This document shows, piece by piece, positions 48,287 through 60,602 of a stretch of DNA of 64,000 bases (within the stretch, counting starts at the first letter, position 1; every line of letters begins with the position of its first letter). The DNA is from Argentina anserina (lineage: Eukaryota > Streptophyta > Magnoliopsida > Rosales > Rosaceae). The position numbers and the translations under genes were made by a program. The DNA lies in NCBI RefSeq assembly GCF_933775445.1, contig NC_065873.1, forward strand, positions 29,636,001 through 29,700,000, given 5' to 3'. The notes under the pieces were generated by a model that worked only from the letters and a program-made list of their open reading frames with translations, had not been told where the DNA came from and did no database searches.

Positions 48287-50892
48287 TCAAGAGCTATGAA
48301 ACCGTAGAAAATGAATAGCAACATCGGTTTGCTCCATCTGCTTTTCAATAGCTTCGTAATCTTTGATGGCAGAATCTAATGGAACATCACAGGAAGGCAT
48401 TTGAGCTGGTGGTGGAAGCATACTAGTCTCAGCTGTGCCCCCATCTTTGATTATAAAAGCGGCCTCCATACCCCATGTCATATGTCTCTCTACATGACAA
48501 TGCCAGAACCACATTCCTGCAACAAAAACCAAATAGTAATCAACAGGCAGGATTAATTAAGGGGGCTAATTAACTTGGCGAGGTATGGAACAGCCGTACG
48601 TACCAGGATTGTTTGCTACAAATCTTATAGTTAGCCATCCATTTTTGGGTAACGAATGTAGCCACATATGGAGGATCGACCAAATTATAGCCTTTAGGGT
48701 CCCTTCACTGGATCAAAAGATCCAAAACCAAATCCGAGCACATAGAAACTATGTCCATGCAAATGCATCGGATGATTCACAGCGCCTCCCATCACATTAG
48801 TCCCTTGGAACACAATCTCAACGGTTTCATTGTAGTCTAGCACCTTTACCTTTGTCCCTTGGACTGTCAGCACAGTAGAAAACGTCGTCCCTCCATCTGT
48901 GAAATTAAAATAAGTAGGCGGCTCGTCTGGAAAATTTGTTTCATAAATTGGATTGCTTACGTTCCTGCAATGAAAATTAAATTTCAAATTAATCAAAACT
49001 ATATAGAAAAGGCTATATGATCCATGTAGTTCATAACCAAATGTTGATATATCTAATTACTTGTAGTAGGCTTGTAAGATAGAGTCTGAAGTTGGATTGA
49101 CCCAGCTGATGTTATTGACGCTTGTAGGAAAGCTTATGTTTACGGATGTGGGACCTAAATCTGGAGCACAGTAAAGAGAGTTCATGGAAGCTGTTATGAA
49201 CATTCTTGTAGTGATTTCAATCTCCTTTGGGACATTGACGGGATATTCTGGTGTGGCCAAGCTTCTAATCTTGTTGGTGAAATTGAATGCTTCTGCTTGG
49301 GACATGTACATGGGAAGGTGCTCGGGAAATAAAGGAGCGTCGGTTGTGGTATAGTTGCCGTTATATTGAAGGATTGCAGTAGCATTCATATGGTCGAAAC
49401 CGGTGTCGGATGTGGTACTAAGGTATTGTCTACCAGCCATGTAATAGAGCCCCGGAGTAGAGTTTGCGTTAAGCAACACATCCATAGTTTGTCCTGGAGT
49501 TACCACAATGTATCTGGTGTTAATGGGCTTTGTATAGGCTCCGTCTATTCCGACCACAGTGAGGTTGTGATCAGCAATTGCAAAGAAAAACTCTGCATCA
49601 ATATTAGCATTAACCAGGCGAAGAAGATATGTCTTGCCGTAGTCCACTCGACGACGCCATGTTGTATCTGCATAAGCGCATGCAATGTGGAGATTCATCA
49701 TTCACGTACGTACTGAGCTAGCGTACTACATTTCAAGTACCAAACTACTTGCAGATTGATCATTACTACTGTTCCAAGCAGCATTCATGGAGACAACTAC
49801 TATATGTTCATTACTAGCTACTGTTCAGAGTTAACTTATATATATAGTACATACTTATGGAGCATGGAAGAAAATCGCCGGGTTGGCCATTGATGGTGTA
49901 AGCATCTGACTAGGGTAGAGTCTCGGTACTTCCAGGCTGCAAAGACTCCTCAACTCGTTCTCTCAAATTGCCGAGGTACCAAGATCCTGCAATTTGATAT
50001 ATTCATGTTTGTAATCAGTTACTGCATATATAGTGGGAAGCATGCAGGAACTCAAAACAACTTTGTCCAACGATACAGTTTACAGATATAGTTAATACCG
50101 AAAACAATAATCTCCTCTTCATCTGGATCCGGAAATGGATACGTAGTCCCAAGAGCAGGCAAAACCACAATAGCACCATGAACACTGGCTCTTGTCCAGT
50201 CACTATGAGCATGCCACCATACAGTTCCTTCTTCCTCGGTTAATTGAATTTGATAGGTAAAATTTGTGCCGGGTGCGATGGGACACTGTGTCACATATTC
50301 AGGGCCATCAAACCAAGGATTTCTTGGCTGCTTTACTCCATGCCTAAACATATAAACGTAAGAGAAATTAGAGGTGTCTGAAAATCTGCAAAGTAGATTG
50401 CGTAGTGTACCGTGTGTCGACACACATAATTAATTAATTGTTTACCAGTGAATGGTAAAGCCATAAAATCCTTCATTGTAAACATTAACATATACTGTAT
50501 CCCCTTTGCGAGCTCGGATTGCAGGACCAGGATAATTTTCGTTTACAACCAACATGAGCTTGTTTTCACATAATCTGGTGAAGTTTACCTCCTTGACCTA
50601 GGGACCAAGACATTAACAAACGAAAAAATTAGTAAATGTGCTTAACTAGAGCAATTTTTGTGCAGCAACTGAGCAACATAATGAAGAAGGGGTTTCCGAT
50701 CGAGCTATATAGAACACAGATAAAAACAGCACAACTGGGAACTAATCAAGAAAATTATACACTTACTATAAAATCATAGTGATGCACTTGAGCTAAAACC
50801 AGAGAGACAAAGAAGGGCAGGATAAGACAAGGAAAGTGTAGAATCTGTGGCAATATTGTTGAACTTCTGCTGTATAGGGATGTCGTCGTCAT
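48287..50892 (-). pseudogene. Laccase, disrupted by one nonsense codon and two frameshifts (7 exons)
   Basis: Exons 50767-50892, 50446-50597, 50099-50343, 49855-49986, 49061-49667, 48604-48964 and 48287-48516. Laccases are secreted multicopper oxidases acting on phenolics in the cell wall. Exon 1 encodes a signal peptide ending near LVLA|QVHHYDFIV. All four copper motifs are present: IHWHGV (exon 2/3 border), WWHAHSDW, HPMHLHGHSF and WHCHVERHM. Lesions: an in-frame TAG at 49910-49912 in the segment ahead of SDAYTING; one extra base near 48701-48703, after FDPVK and before the DPKGYN segment; and a second +1 shift between about 48650 and 48665, before the LPKNGW segment. Summed exon length is two bases over a multiple of three, as two insertions predict. 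Splice sites are intact. Recent loss, or sequence error, would both fit; three lesions favour loss. Confidence 0.87.
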
Positions 50893-50948
50893 CTAGTTGA
50901 CCTCTTCAATTCGTGAAGTAGTAGAGATCAATCACAATGTAATGCGCG

Positions 50949-50957
50949 CATATATAG
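50949..50957 (-). promoter_or_regulatory. TATA box of the laccase pseudogene
   Basis: CTATATATG on the minus strand, about 57 bases upstream of the laccase ATG at 50892. Confidence 0.6.
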
Positions 50958-51373
50958 ACTGCATGTGACTACTCTCATTCAATGTCGACACACTATATAT
51001 TTATAATAACTTTGAAGAACGTCGCGGGGCATGGATGCAGAAAATTATCAGTATTTTACCAAACTATCTGAGAAGTTTATGCCCTACATTGAAACACAAG
51101 TTTATGACCTACCAAATCTTCTAATACTATGATAGCTAGGGACTCTGCATTCTAACCAAACTTCATATGTATATATGTCAGTTGATGGAAACTTTTCGTT
51201 TTGGCCAATACGAACCCAACAGAAACTAACCCAGAAAATCCCTCCAAAAGGTCAAGCAGAACTCAACATTCTGAGTACATTAATGATGATCAAGAAAATC
51301 GGATTGAAAGTTAGAAACAGAATGTGAGTTAAAATTAACACTGAGTGAACCATTTTCAGAAAGATATAATCGA
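50958..51373. other. Laccase upstream flank
   Basis: No feature recognised up to the LTR-like element. Confidence 0.4.
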
Positions 51374-51719
51374 TGTTTGTAATAACCCTAAATTTCAAAC
51401 AATGTTAGTTTGATTTGAATTCTATAAAATTTCGAATTTTAATTAGAATGAATGTGTTTGGTTGTGACGTTAGTAAACGAGAAACGGAAACGTTCTCGGA
51501 ACGTTTAAATTGAAAAACGTTACATTTCCGTAACGTTTATATCGACTTTTATTCCGTCGATCGGTTGCGAAAACTTCCTTCACGAAAGTTGTAGAGCTCG
51601 TCGATACGAGTTCGTGGATATGTGACGCGTCCTAATCGGACGACGTACGAAAAAGTTATTAACGACGGAAGTTAGTTTCCGATTTTGGAAGGGGGTATAA
51701 AAGGAAATGTTTTCAGCTA

Positions 51720-52440
51720 GGGTTCCCATAATTGGAAACCCTTTCGTCCCTCTCTCACCCCGCCTCCCTTTCCCTTTTCTCCCTCTCGCTCTCCCGAACT
51801 GCCCACCGGCGATCTAGCCTCACCGGCTGCCGTGAGACTCACCACCCACCCCAAAGGCGTCGCTCGACCACCCTCAGTCACCCCTAGACGCGACGAGCCG
51901 CGACTCGCCACCTTGAAGCTCGGGGATCTCATCGCCGTGCTTCCACATCGACGACGTGCTCGAGGCAAGCTCGCCACCACCCCTCCTCATCCCTGGAACC
52001 CCGCGTCAAGGATTAAGCCTCGAATCACCGCCTACCTCCACTACTGCTCGATCTCCTCCGCCGGCACCTCAAGCTTCACCATCGTCGATTCAAGGGCTCC
52101 GCCGTGCAATCAAGGATTGATGATAGTGATGTTGTGTGATGATTTTGGATGATTTTGGGATGGATGTGTGGAGATCGGAGGGGGATTGGAGAAGGTTTGA
52201 AAGAGAAGGCTTACCGCCGCCGTGAGCGGCGCGTGTTAGTGCGTGGAGTAGCCTAGGGGCGGCGTGAGGCCGAGGGAAGGACGGAGGAAGGGAGGGGAGA
52301 GTTTTGGGGCGGCGGTGGCGTGCTACGCGCCGTCCCTGGGCTCGGCGCATGTGCCCCACGCGCGGCCTGCCGGCGGGTGGCGCGTGTCCCCCACGCGCCG
52401 CCACGTGCGGCGGCGTGAACAGTAGTCCGAGAAGGGTATT
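51720..52440. other. GC-rich segment of the LTR-like element
   Basis: Rich in CCG/CGCC, in sharp contrast to both flanks. Open frames exist on both strands (51832-52152 plus, 52090-52404 minus) but their Ala/Arg/Pro-rich products look like composition effects, and I recognise no domain. Confidence 0.5.
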
Positions 52441-52614
52441 TTGGTAATTTACTACATATGGTAAATGTAAATATAATTTTTATTTACGTACGTTAAATGT
52501 AATTAAATTTTACCTACGGTAAATGTAAATATAAATTACTTTCAGTAAATGTAAAAAGTAATTTGTAAAAGGGTAATTTAGTAAATTTTATTTACTGAGA
52601 TTGTATTTACATTT

Positions 52615-52740
52615 AAACAGTACGTATACGTACATAAATACATATATAATATTTATACGTACAGAAATATGTATATAATATTTTATACGTACAGAAATAC
52701 GTATATAATATTTATACGTACAGAAATATGTATTAATGGT
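52615..52740. repeat. Short tandem repeats, about 33-bp unit
   Basis: Four imperfect units of the form tacgtacagaaatatgtata plus taatattta, followed by a run of aacagtaac/gaacagtaac units to about 52825. Inside the LTR-like element. Confidence 0.8.
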
Positions 52741-53044
52741 ATATTTGTACAGTAACCGTGAATAGTAACAGTGAACAGTAACACTGAACAATAATTTCGT
52801 AAAACCGAAAATTGCTGAACAGTAACCGATTATTACTGTTTCGGCATTTAAAGGTTTACGAAACGATTCTAAATTCTTTTCTTATCTTTTCAAGGTGATC
52901 GTTAAATCAAGGAAATGAATTATCTTCGGGAATTGTGGGATTACGCTCAAGTCAATAAGGTGAGTAAAATCTCACATATTTACGAATCTACCCTCGCGGT
53001 GATTCAAGATTTTTGCGAGAATATTTAATAATGAATTACAACAT

Positions 53045-53292
53045 GTATAAAATTTAGTGGATTATATATATACTGTATAATGGTAATAAGTGCATATATA
53101 TATAGTTCATTATATTATATACTGTTATTAATTCATTAGGAATGGTCATTTTGATGACGGAAGATTGTGTATTGAGCATGAGTTATGAAATATGACATGT
53201 ATAAGATATAGTGGACTATATATATATATTGTATAAATGGTAAATAAGCACGAATATATATAGTTTGCAATATAATATACTGTTATGATTTT
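53045..53292. repeat. Two tandem units of about 155 bp
   Basis: The block acatgtataaaatttagtgg...tatactgttatta at 53042-53130 returns as acatgtataagatatagtgg...atatactgttatga at 53197-53287. Inside the LTR-like element. Confidence 0.7.
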
Positions 53293-53506
53293 ATTGTGAT
53301 TATATGGAGCATGTGAATGAATCGTACAATATGATGTGAGATTATTGTACGTGATTTTAACATTGAGATTGTTAAAATGTGAATTGTCTTCGGACCTAAT
53401 TTTTGGTACAATATGATGTGAGATTATTGTACGTGTTTGGCAAGTCGGAACCTAGCCTTTGGCCGGGCGAAAGTTACGATACAGTTAGAGCTCTAGTCTG
53501 TCAGCC

Positions 53507-53790
53507 ATAGTACTTCATGTGAGGTAACGGGTGGTTATCTACTCATGAGTACTCAGATTGTTTTGGATGTTGGGTAGCGGGTGGTTACCCAATATCAGCA
53601 TAATACTTCATGTGAGGTAACAAGTGGTTATCTACTTATGAGTACTCATATTGTTTTGGATGTTGGGTAGCGGGTGGTTACCCAATATCAGCTTAGTACT
53701 GCATGTGAGATAACGGGTGGTTATCTGCTCATGGGTACTCAGTTTATTTTGGATGTTGGGTAGCGGGTGGCTATCCAATATCAGCGGTGT
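53507..53790. repeat. 93-bp tandem array, three copies
   Basis: Units begin gaggtaac/gagataac at 53521, 53614 and 53707, spaced exactly 93 bp. Each holds two related cores, taacgggtggttatct and tagcgggtggttaccca, so the unit is itself a diverged dimer. Similar ggtaac cores continue to about 53930. Confidence 0.9.
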
Positions 53791-54408
53791 ATTACGAGAG
53801 GGGTAACAGATGTGTACCAGCGTTCTTGGTACCCGTATTATAAATGCATTGGGTAACCAGAATGGTTACTTAATTTTCTCATGAGCGTTTCATTTCATAT
53901 TTCTTTGGGACAACCAGATGGGCTGTCCATTGACTCATGAGGGCATTTATAGTTGTTGTTTTGTGATCTTTCGTATATTTTGATATGCGAATTATATTTT
54001 GATTTTACTCATACGAGCTATAAGCTTACCGGGTTTGTGTTTACAATCCCGGTGCACCAATTCGATGGTGTAGGGGATAATTCCGCAGGTGCTGATTAGT
54101 GGAGGTTGAGTGACGACTACAGAGGCTCGAAGTCGTTCGTATCCTACTTGTGGTGAGGTTTTAGCGTGGATTTGTGTGTGAGAATTTGTGTAATTTCGTT
54201 TGTGAGATTTGTGAGGATTATTACATTTCCATTTTGTGTATGGATTATAAATTTGGGTTGTAATAATTGGTTGTCTGAGTTGCATTGAGAACTCAGAATT
54301 GATCCGATGTTACACTTTAATGATTTCGATTTATTTGAGATTATTTTGTGTTTAAGGACTTTAGAATTTTGAGTTTTAAAGCTCGAAATTTTGGGGTCGT
54401 TACAATGT

Positions 54409-54819
54409 TGAAACTCAATGATCATGGGTATGTGGAAGAGCTGGGACAACTTATATGCATGTAAACATACAGAAGCTAGCCAAGTACTATATTAAGAGAT
54501 TGATGATTATGCGACTGGATGAGAGAACCTCTGGTTTCCATGAGGCTAGGGATCAATCGTTGGTTAAATTGAAAGAGCAAAGGCAATAAAAAAGTCTTCT
54601 GTGGATAGGTTCTGGTCATTCTTCACAAATTTGATTCATACATCCATGTGTGGTTTATACATACATGATATCAAATCAAAAAATTTACGCTCTAAAAATC
54701 TAATGAGATAATGAAAACCACAGGCAAAAGATAATTAATTATGACTTTCAATCCAATCCAGAAACACAAAAACTAGAAATTAGGAGATCAATTTGAAATA
54801 TTGCAGCACACAAATGCAC
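54409..54819. other. 3' flank of the MADS gene
   Basis: No gene. Lies between the LTR-like element and the MADS stop codon. Confidence 0.45.
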
Positions 54820-55479
54820 CTAAACCCCGAAACCATGGTTCCCATATTGATCAGCGAAATCAGTACCAAAACAATTATTGGGTGTCAGCATATTATAAAG
54901 TCCATGAACAGCCGTAGCAGAAGTCCCTGCACCAGTCCCACTCACAATCTTCTTGTGATGAGCCTTATCAGCTACCTTGTTCCTCAAGCTTTCCAATGCC
55001 ATCATGTACTGCTCCCTCTCTCGCTGCTCCAGCATCAACAAATCCACTGGCTCATCCCACCAAAACCCCTCATCAACGCTCATTCCCATTTCCATCATCA
55101 TCTTCTTATCATCTGCCTTGGCTTTCATCTCCGCCATCTTCTTCTTCAACTCCTCTTCCTCCTTCTGCTTCTCCAAGCACACTTTGTTGTACTCCGCCAC
55201 GAGAACCTCCTGGACCTTATCGTCAGCTCCGACTACAGTGTTGAGCCCATTTTGATAGCTCTCGATCACTGCATGGATGTCGGGGTGCCCATAACAGAAG
55301 ACCTTGTTGGCACTAGAGAACACGATGACTGCCACATGCGCGCCGCATAGCACGCTTAACTCCCCGGCCTTCTTGAATAAGCCGGCACGGCGCTTCGAGA
55401 AGGTTACTTGCTTGTTGCTTGAGTTTTCTATCCGCTTAATCTCGATCTTCTTCCGACCTTGAGTTTTCTTCGTCGACAT
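54820..55479 (-). CDS. Type I (M-alpha) MADS-box protein, AGL62-like (single exon)
   Basis: 219 residues without introns, as usual for type I MADS genes, many of which act in the gametophyte and endosperm. The MADS domain occupies roughly residues 7-65: GRKKIEIKRIENSSNKQVTF, SKRRAGLFKKAGELSVLCGA, and VAVIVFSSANKVFCYGHPDI. There is no K domain; instead a charged coiled-coil region follows (EKQKEEEELKKKMAEMKAKADDKKMMM), then a Met-rich stretch and a short tail. The start at 55479 (MSTKKTQG) is preferred over upstream in-frame ATGs at 55488 and 55548, because family members begin just before the GRKKI segment. A TATATATAC box lies about 60 bases upstream of this start. Confidence 0.92.
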   Translation of the reverse strand: MSTKKTQGRKKIEIKRIENSSNKQVTFSKRRAGLFKKAGELSVLCGAHVAVIVFSSANKVFCYGHPDIHAVIESYQNGLNTVVGADDKVQEVLVAEYNKVCLEKQKEEEELKKKMAEMKAKADDKKMMMEMGMSVDEGFWWDEPVDLLMLEQREREQYMMALESLRNKVADKAHHKKIVSGTGAGTSATAVHGLYNMLTPNNCFGTDFADQYGNHGFGV

Positions 55480-55537
55480 GGCTAGCATTCGGATCGGATG
55501 ATTGTCTAAGCTAATCCTATACAGATGAATAGTAGTG

Positions 55538-55546
55538 TATATATAC
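55538..55546 (-). promoter_or_regulatory. TATA box of the MADS gene
   Basis: TATATATAC at 55538-55546 (GTATATATA on the transcribed strand), about 60 bases upstream of the chosen ATG. This also argues against the upstream in-frame ATG at 55548. Confidence 0.6.
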
Positions 55547-58500
55547 AATTTTAGTTCTTGGTTGGCCTAAAATATTGGTTACTAAAGAAAAATTATGATC
55601 TTCTTAATTATGTACGAAAGAAATTATGATCTTCTTGGTTATCTCATTAATTAATTACCCAAGAATCCTCGTAAAGAGATTCTAATACCAAAATAGAAAG
55701 TTGTATTCAAGAAAAATGTACAATTAAAGTCAAATTAATATTAATTTTTTTCATATTTTTCTAGCGTAATTTCGATTTGTAATATTCCTACGTTTCACAC
55801 AGTAGAAATGTAAGATTACCAAGACGTACAGTCAGTCTTTCACGTTTTAGGAATGTAAATTAAAGTAAAGATTTTATGTATCAATGTAATGATGTCGCAG
55901 AATCGTAGAATCACAAGATCTTATATAGCTTAATTAAAGGATTTCCATTTGATTGGTGGAAAACCTTATCATAGCTGATTCCTAAACTTAAGTGAGTTAA
56001 TTGACAACTAGCATTCGATCATTGCCGAGCATTGTTTAAAATTTAAAACCCCCCATCAACTTACTTCCGGGCTATTTAACTTCTACAGAGCCCTAATTCA
56101 AAGCCCTGGATGATACTTCCTCTAACAAAAGCCCTGGATATTGTACTCTTCGTAGTTAGATTCTAGAAGAACAGAGGGAGGGAAAGGTCAACCGATGAAG
56201 GTGAAGGTGACCCCGAGAGTAGGGACTGGACTAGTCACTGCTGTTGTGTTAGAATCAATTCCACATGGCCAATCACTCATTACTGTCTCTTCAAAGATAA
56301 CGATGTTCCAACGATCTTCTTATGGGCCTCCTCTGCCCACTATGGTTGGGGTTTGGTACCCACTCTAACCCTTAAGTAGGATTTAGAGACATCTAATTAA
56401 TGTAACACTAGTGTCTTTGTCTCGAATTCATTGGGTAATTGATTTTCTACATTACTTCGTCCATGGGATCTTTATGCTCTATGAAATTCAAAACCTGCTT
56501 CTGCTCAACTAGGTTTGAACTTGTAATCCACAATTACGGCTGTTTTACTAATCAATGAGGTTCTACGTCCCGCTATTAGTACTTTACTTAGTTTTCTAGT
56601 TCTAGAGTGGGGATCCTTATTCCATCATGACATGGTGATGATTAATGGAAGTGAGGCAAGACTTTTTGATTGAGTTTGAGCTTCTTTACATTATTGTGAA
56701 ATGTATTGAGACAAATTTAGTGTTGCAAATAAACTTACCTGCTCCGTGATTAAGCTATGGTATTGACCACGATCTATTATAGATGTAAAGCTATGGTATA
56801 ATGGAAGTGACTAATATATACCGGTCATACGAGTACCTACTATATTGATAAAATTAAACGAATTAGAGGACGATTTTTCGTTTCTTCGTTGTCACGCGCA
56901 ATTGGACAAATATGGACACAGCCTTTGTTCTACTTTTGCATGGAAAATTGTAGTGCAGATCCATCACATCAGACTAAGCTACCTCCATGTACGTGAGTCT
57001 TCAAGGACATTATTGCCTATCGTCAGTTTTTGTCTTTCCATAAGCTATACGACATTTGTCCGTGATGAATGATACATGTACAGATGTACATGAGATTTTA
57101 TTAGAACCGCCTTGTTAAAAACTAGTTAAATTTTTTTAAATAATTGTTATTTAGATTTATTTTTTTGTTATATTTTTTCATTTCAACCGTTTATATTTTA
57201 AGTATATAAATGTTGATTATATATAAAAAATTTCAGCCAATTTAGTGATTGTTTAGGTATCAAAGTAGATTAATGAATGAATGAACCAAAATTGTCAAAA
57301 ATATTTAATTGTTAAAATTCATAATGAATAAATCATGTTAAATAATGTTTTAATGATTGATAATTTTGATGAAATCTACTCATATATATCTAAAAACTAA
57401 ATGATTGAGATATAAATATGAAATTTAAAAGTGTGTGAATTAAATAGGTTCTTAACAAGTTTTCAATAAGATAATCCTCATTGGAAAATGCTCTTGTTGG
57501 TGGTAGCAATAGTACTCACCGCCAAGCATACGTAGCAACCTCACAGGCCGTCCAACCGGTGCGAGGGGCCCTGCCTCCGACGTACAACCCGTAGTTCGAC
57601 ACTTGGGCTACCGCTTCTTGGTCGGAAATCATCAGTACCACACCCGGAAGTCACTCTCTCATGATCCACAATATGCTTATAGAGTAGTGAATATGTGTTA
57701 TTTGTACCACATTGGAAACATGGATTGTGAGGGAGCTTTCCTTAGCTATAAGAGGAGAGCTTCCCATAGATAGAAGGGATCCAATTCCAACAGTTACACA
57801 CTTGTACAATTACAAAGGTTATTGCCGAAACATAGTGGAACCTTAAGTGGACATACTCATGCCCACCAAAAGTATGGCGAACCACTATAAATGTTGTGTC
57901 GATTTATATTTGTCATGCTTCTTACTAAGCCTACGAGTTTACACATAAACAGCTCTATATACATGAATTGTTTTAATTAGTATTCGATGATAATCATGAT
58001 CTGAAATTCTTTTGAGTTTATACAAGCTAGCAGACAGATCAATTAATTAGTAATTGATGTGGTGTCGAACGAACTCAAGGAAGGCAGTATATGCAGTCGA
58101 TGTCGAACATAGCTAGCTCGACCGATTAGGAATTTATCAGGCCGACTTTGGCAGCAACAACACCACAGATGTAGCTAGCTGAGCTCCATGCATGTCTGTT
58201 TTTGTTCGTAACCTAATTCACCGATTCCATCACCTCACCACTTGTAGCTAGTGTACATAGCTTTAATAGCTTGCTGCCTTCTGTTCTCGGTCTGATCTGT
58301 TGTTTCTCTAGTCTTGCATACAAATCTGACACCACAATCAAATTTCACTCTAGAGATTGATTTAATTTGTATCACCACTTAGTAGTTTGGTGTCATGCGT
58401 ACACCTATGTCTATATATATTGCCACAAGCTGTAATACATATCATCAGTATAAATTGAGATAAGCAAGAGAAAGGTGGCATATGGCATATATATGCAACA

Positions 58501-60602
58501 CGACAATTAGGCGCTGTAGTTACCTAATTAAGTAGCCTACGCATGAAGTGATCGAGATAGAAGCCTTTCGATCTGGACAAAGAGTCAAAGAGAGAAAGAT
58601 TTCCCTCTCAAGGAACGTATTGGCGTTTTATGGGTTGATAACCTAATAATCAGTTGGAGCCCCAAGATCAAATGTGATGCAGTGTTTCTTAGAGAAGCAG
58701 AAAATGATATTGAAATCCAATTGCATAATTTTTTGTACGTTTTGTTTAACCTCACCAACATGGCAACATGCAATATTAAAATCACACCTAGTTGCTAAAT
58801 TGTTAAACTTTCCCCGCATGGTTGGATTTCTATATCATTACGCTTCGAAAGAGATCGAGATTTATTGGATTGAAACATAGATTCCATGACCTAACCTTTT
58901 TCATTACACACACAGATGTTATATGATCCATTACCAAATATGCCAATCATGCACTTTGGTAGATCAAATTAAGATAAACGACATGTTCGTTTCTCCTCTC
59001 TACTTCCTTTTATTTTCGTTCTACATGTAGCTCGATCTGGGCATATTATTATATAATTCTATTCTTACCCTAATTATTGAGCTTCTGAAACCGCACTTTA
59101 ATACTTCCAAGTCCAACCGTTACGTAATTAGATTAATTCACGGTTCTATGCTAGCTAGCTTTCGTTCAACCAACTTTTGATTCAAACGCACCCAATTAAC
59201 CCAACCATGGCAACTCGAAAAGGACTAGATCGATATTGTAAACCTAACAGCGATCTTAATGTTCGTATATATCGTTGACAACTGAAGCACTATCACTTTG
59301 ATCGACATCGATCATTTTAGTTTGCTTAATTTGCTCGCTATGGATTAGGCCAGGGCAGTAGACCTACCTTATCGAAATGCCCCATTTGCATCATTTCTTT
59401 AATTTCTATGTTAAACTACGTCATTTGGACTATATCCGTGCCGTTGGGGTTTTACAGTCCTGGATCAACACCCGATACAAACAAAACAGTATTCAGTTTC
59501 CAATATTTTGGCTTAATTGGATGAGCTGGTTTCTAACTAATATCCGTAAGCAAGCACCTTGGGAGACAATGATGGATTAGTTTTTTGCTCCTCTATATTG
59601 TAAACTAGTCAAGGAGACCTGACTAGACGCCAATTAGAATAAACAAAACTGCAAACAGGGTCAAAGAATCAAGCATTTAGATAAGTGTATGTGCTTAATT
59701 AAGGTGGAAGAAGATGTAGGTCAGCAATCATATATACCAAACCTAACTACCTTTCTAATTCCCTCAACATTTCTATAATAGCCGAATGCGATTGCTCGTA
59801 ACTAATTAATTCCTACCTTGTTAATTTCTTGCACTTCAAGTCAGAGTTTCTCTTTGTTTTACTTCATCCTATGATTCCATTCCATTCCATTGATTCAGAG
59901 AAGCTGAGAATTATTCCAAACCAATACCTACGTACTATGACATTACTTATTTCGCAACTTTCATGCCCTATATATGCAAACATCGTAACCTATCTTCTTG
60001 TCCATGACGAGCCATAGATCGATATGGTCACCGAACACAGTGAACTGGAAGGTACCTTTTGCCCATTCCTTTGCTTTGGAGAGTAGAGATCTCAAAGTAC
60101 ATATAAAAGGCTGGCATACATTTTCAAAAACTTAAAAGGTGGTAGTTCATTAGCCAATAATGGCCCGCAAATGGAATATTTTGTGTAGCGATGTATAACA
60201 AACGAACCCCTTATCCAACTATAGTAATCTGTAAACAAATACGAGAGCTAAACAGCTAGCTTAATTTGAGGATAAGAAATTAAGAATCCATTAATATGCA
60301 ATTTCCTAGTGTTACAGTGGAGAACAGCAGACAAATTAATGGGTCCGACGTCCTAATTATTTTGTTCCCAAGAAACCTGCTGCCCGGGCCGGCCATAGCT
60401 AGGGCATCCACCACATTCATAAATTTATTTATAGATTGATGGGTCATCGACCATCATCATTTGTAGATCGACTGGTCAACTGAGGTTGATTTGTGTTACC
60501 ACCCTAGCTGTTAGCTAGCATGCACAGGTTTAATAATTCTGATCGTAGTCAGTTAACGACTTAACGTGAACTCTGTTATTTATGAAATTAAATACCATGA
60601 GG
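55547..60602. other. 5-kb gene-free AT-rich DNA
   Basis: No coding exon recognised. At 57100-57480 there is an AT-rich block whose ends (tagaaccgccttgttaaaaact and, inverted, ttgaaaacttgttaagaacc) look like a MITE. At 57500-57900 a GC-richer block with accacattggaaacatgg and agctataagaggagagc looks like part of an LTR. Neither has firm borders. Confidence 0.45.

Larger units (their letters stand above)
51374..54408 (+). mobile_element. Large LTR-like element (solo LTR or non-autonomous), about 3.03 kb
   Basis: The unit about 51379-54403 starts TGTAATAACCCTAAATTTC and ends GAAATTTTGGGGTCGTTACA. It is flanked by the 5-bp direct repeat atgtt, and the TG...CA ends plus a 5-bp duplication are LTR hallmarks. 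The TGTAACGACCC/GGGTCGTTACA type ends are those I associate with large plant Gypsy (Tat-like) LTRs. A TATA box GGTATAAAAGG lies at 51695-51705, followed by a C/T-rich then GC-rich, transcript-like stretch (51720-52430). After that comes an AT-rich part with several tandem repeats. No gag or pol frame. The 3-kb length is large for one LTR. Confidence 0.7.

Noticed and set aside
51717..52404. Ala/Arg/Pro-rich open frames on both strands
   Set aside because: Explained by the GC-rich composition of the LTR-like element; no recognisable domain.
57690..57780. accacattggaaacatgg followed by a TATA-like agctataag, reminiscent of the USE-TATA promoter of plant snRNA genes
   Set aside because: The USE match is poor and no U-RNA sequence follows at the expected distance; LTR remnant is more likely.
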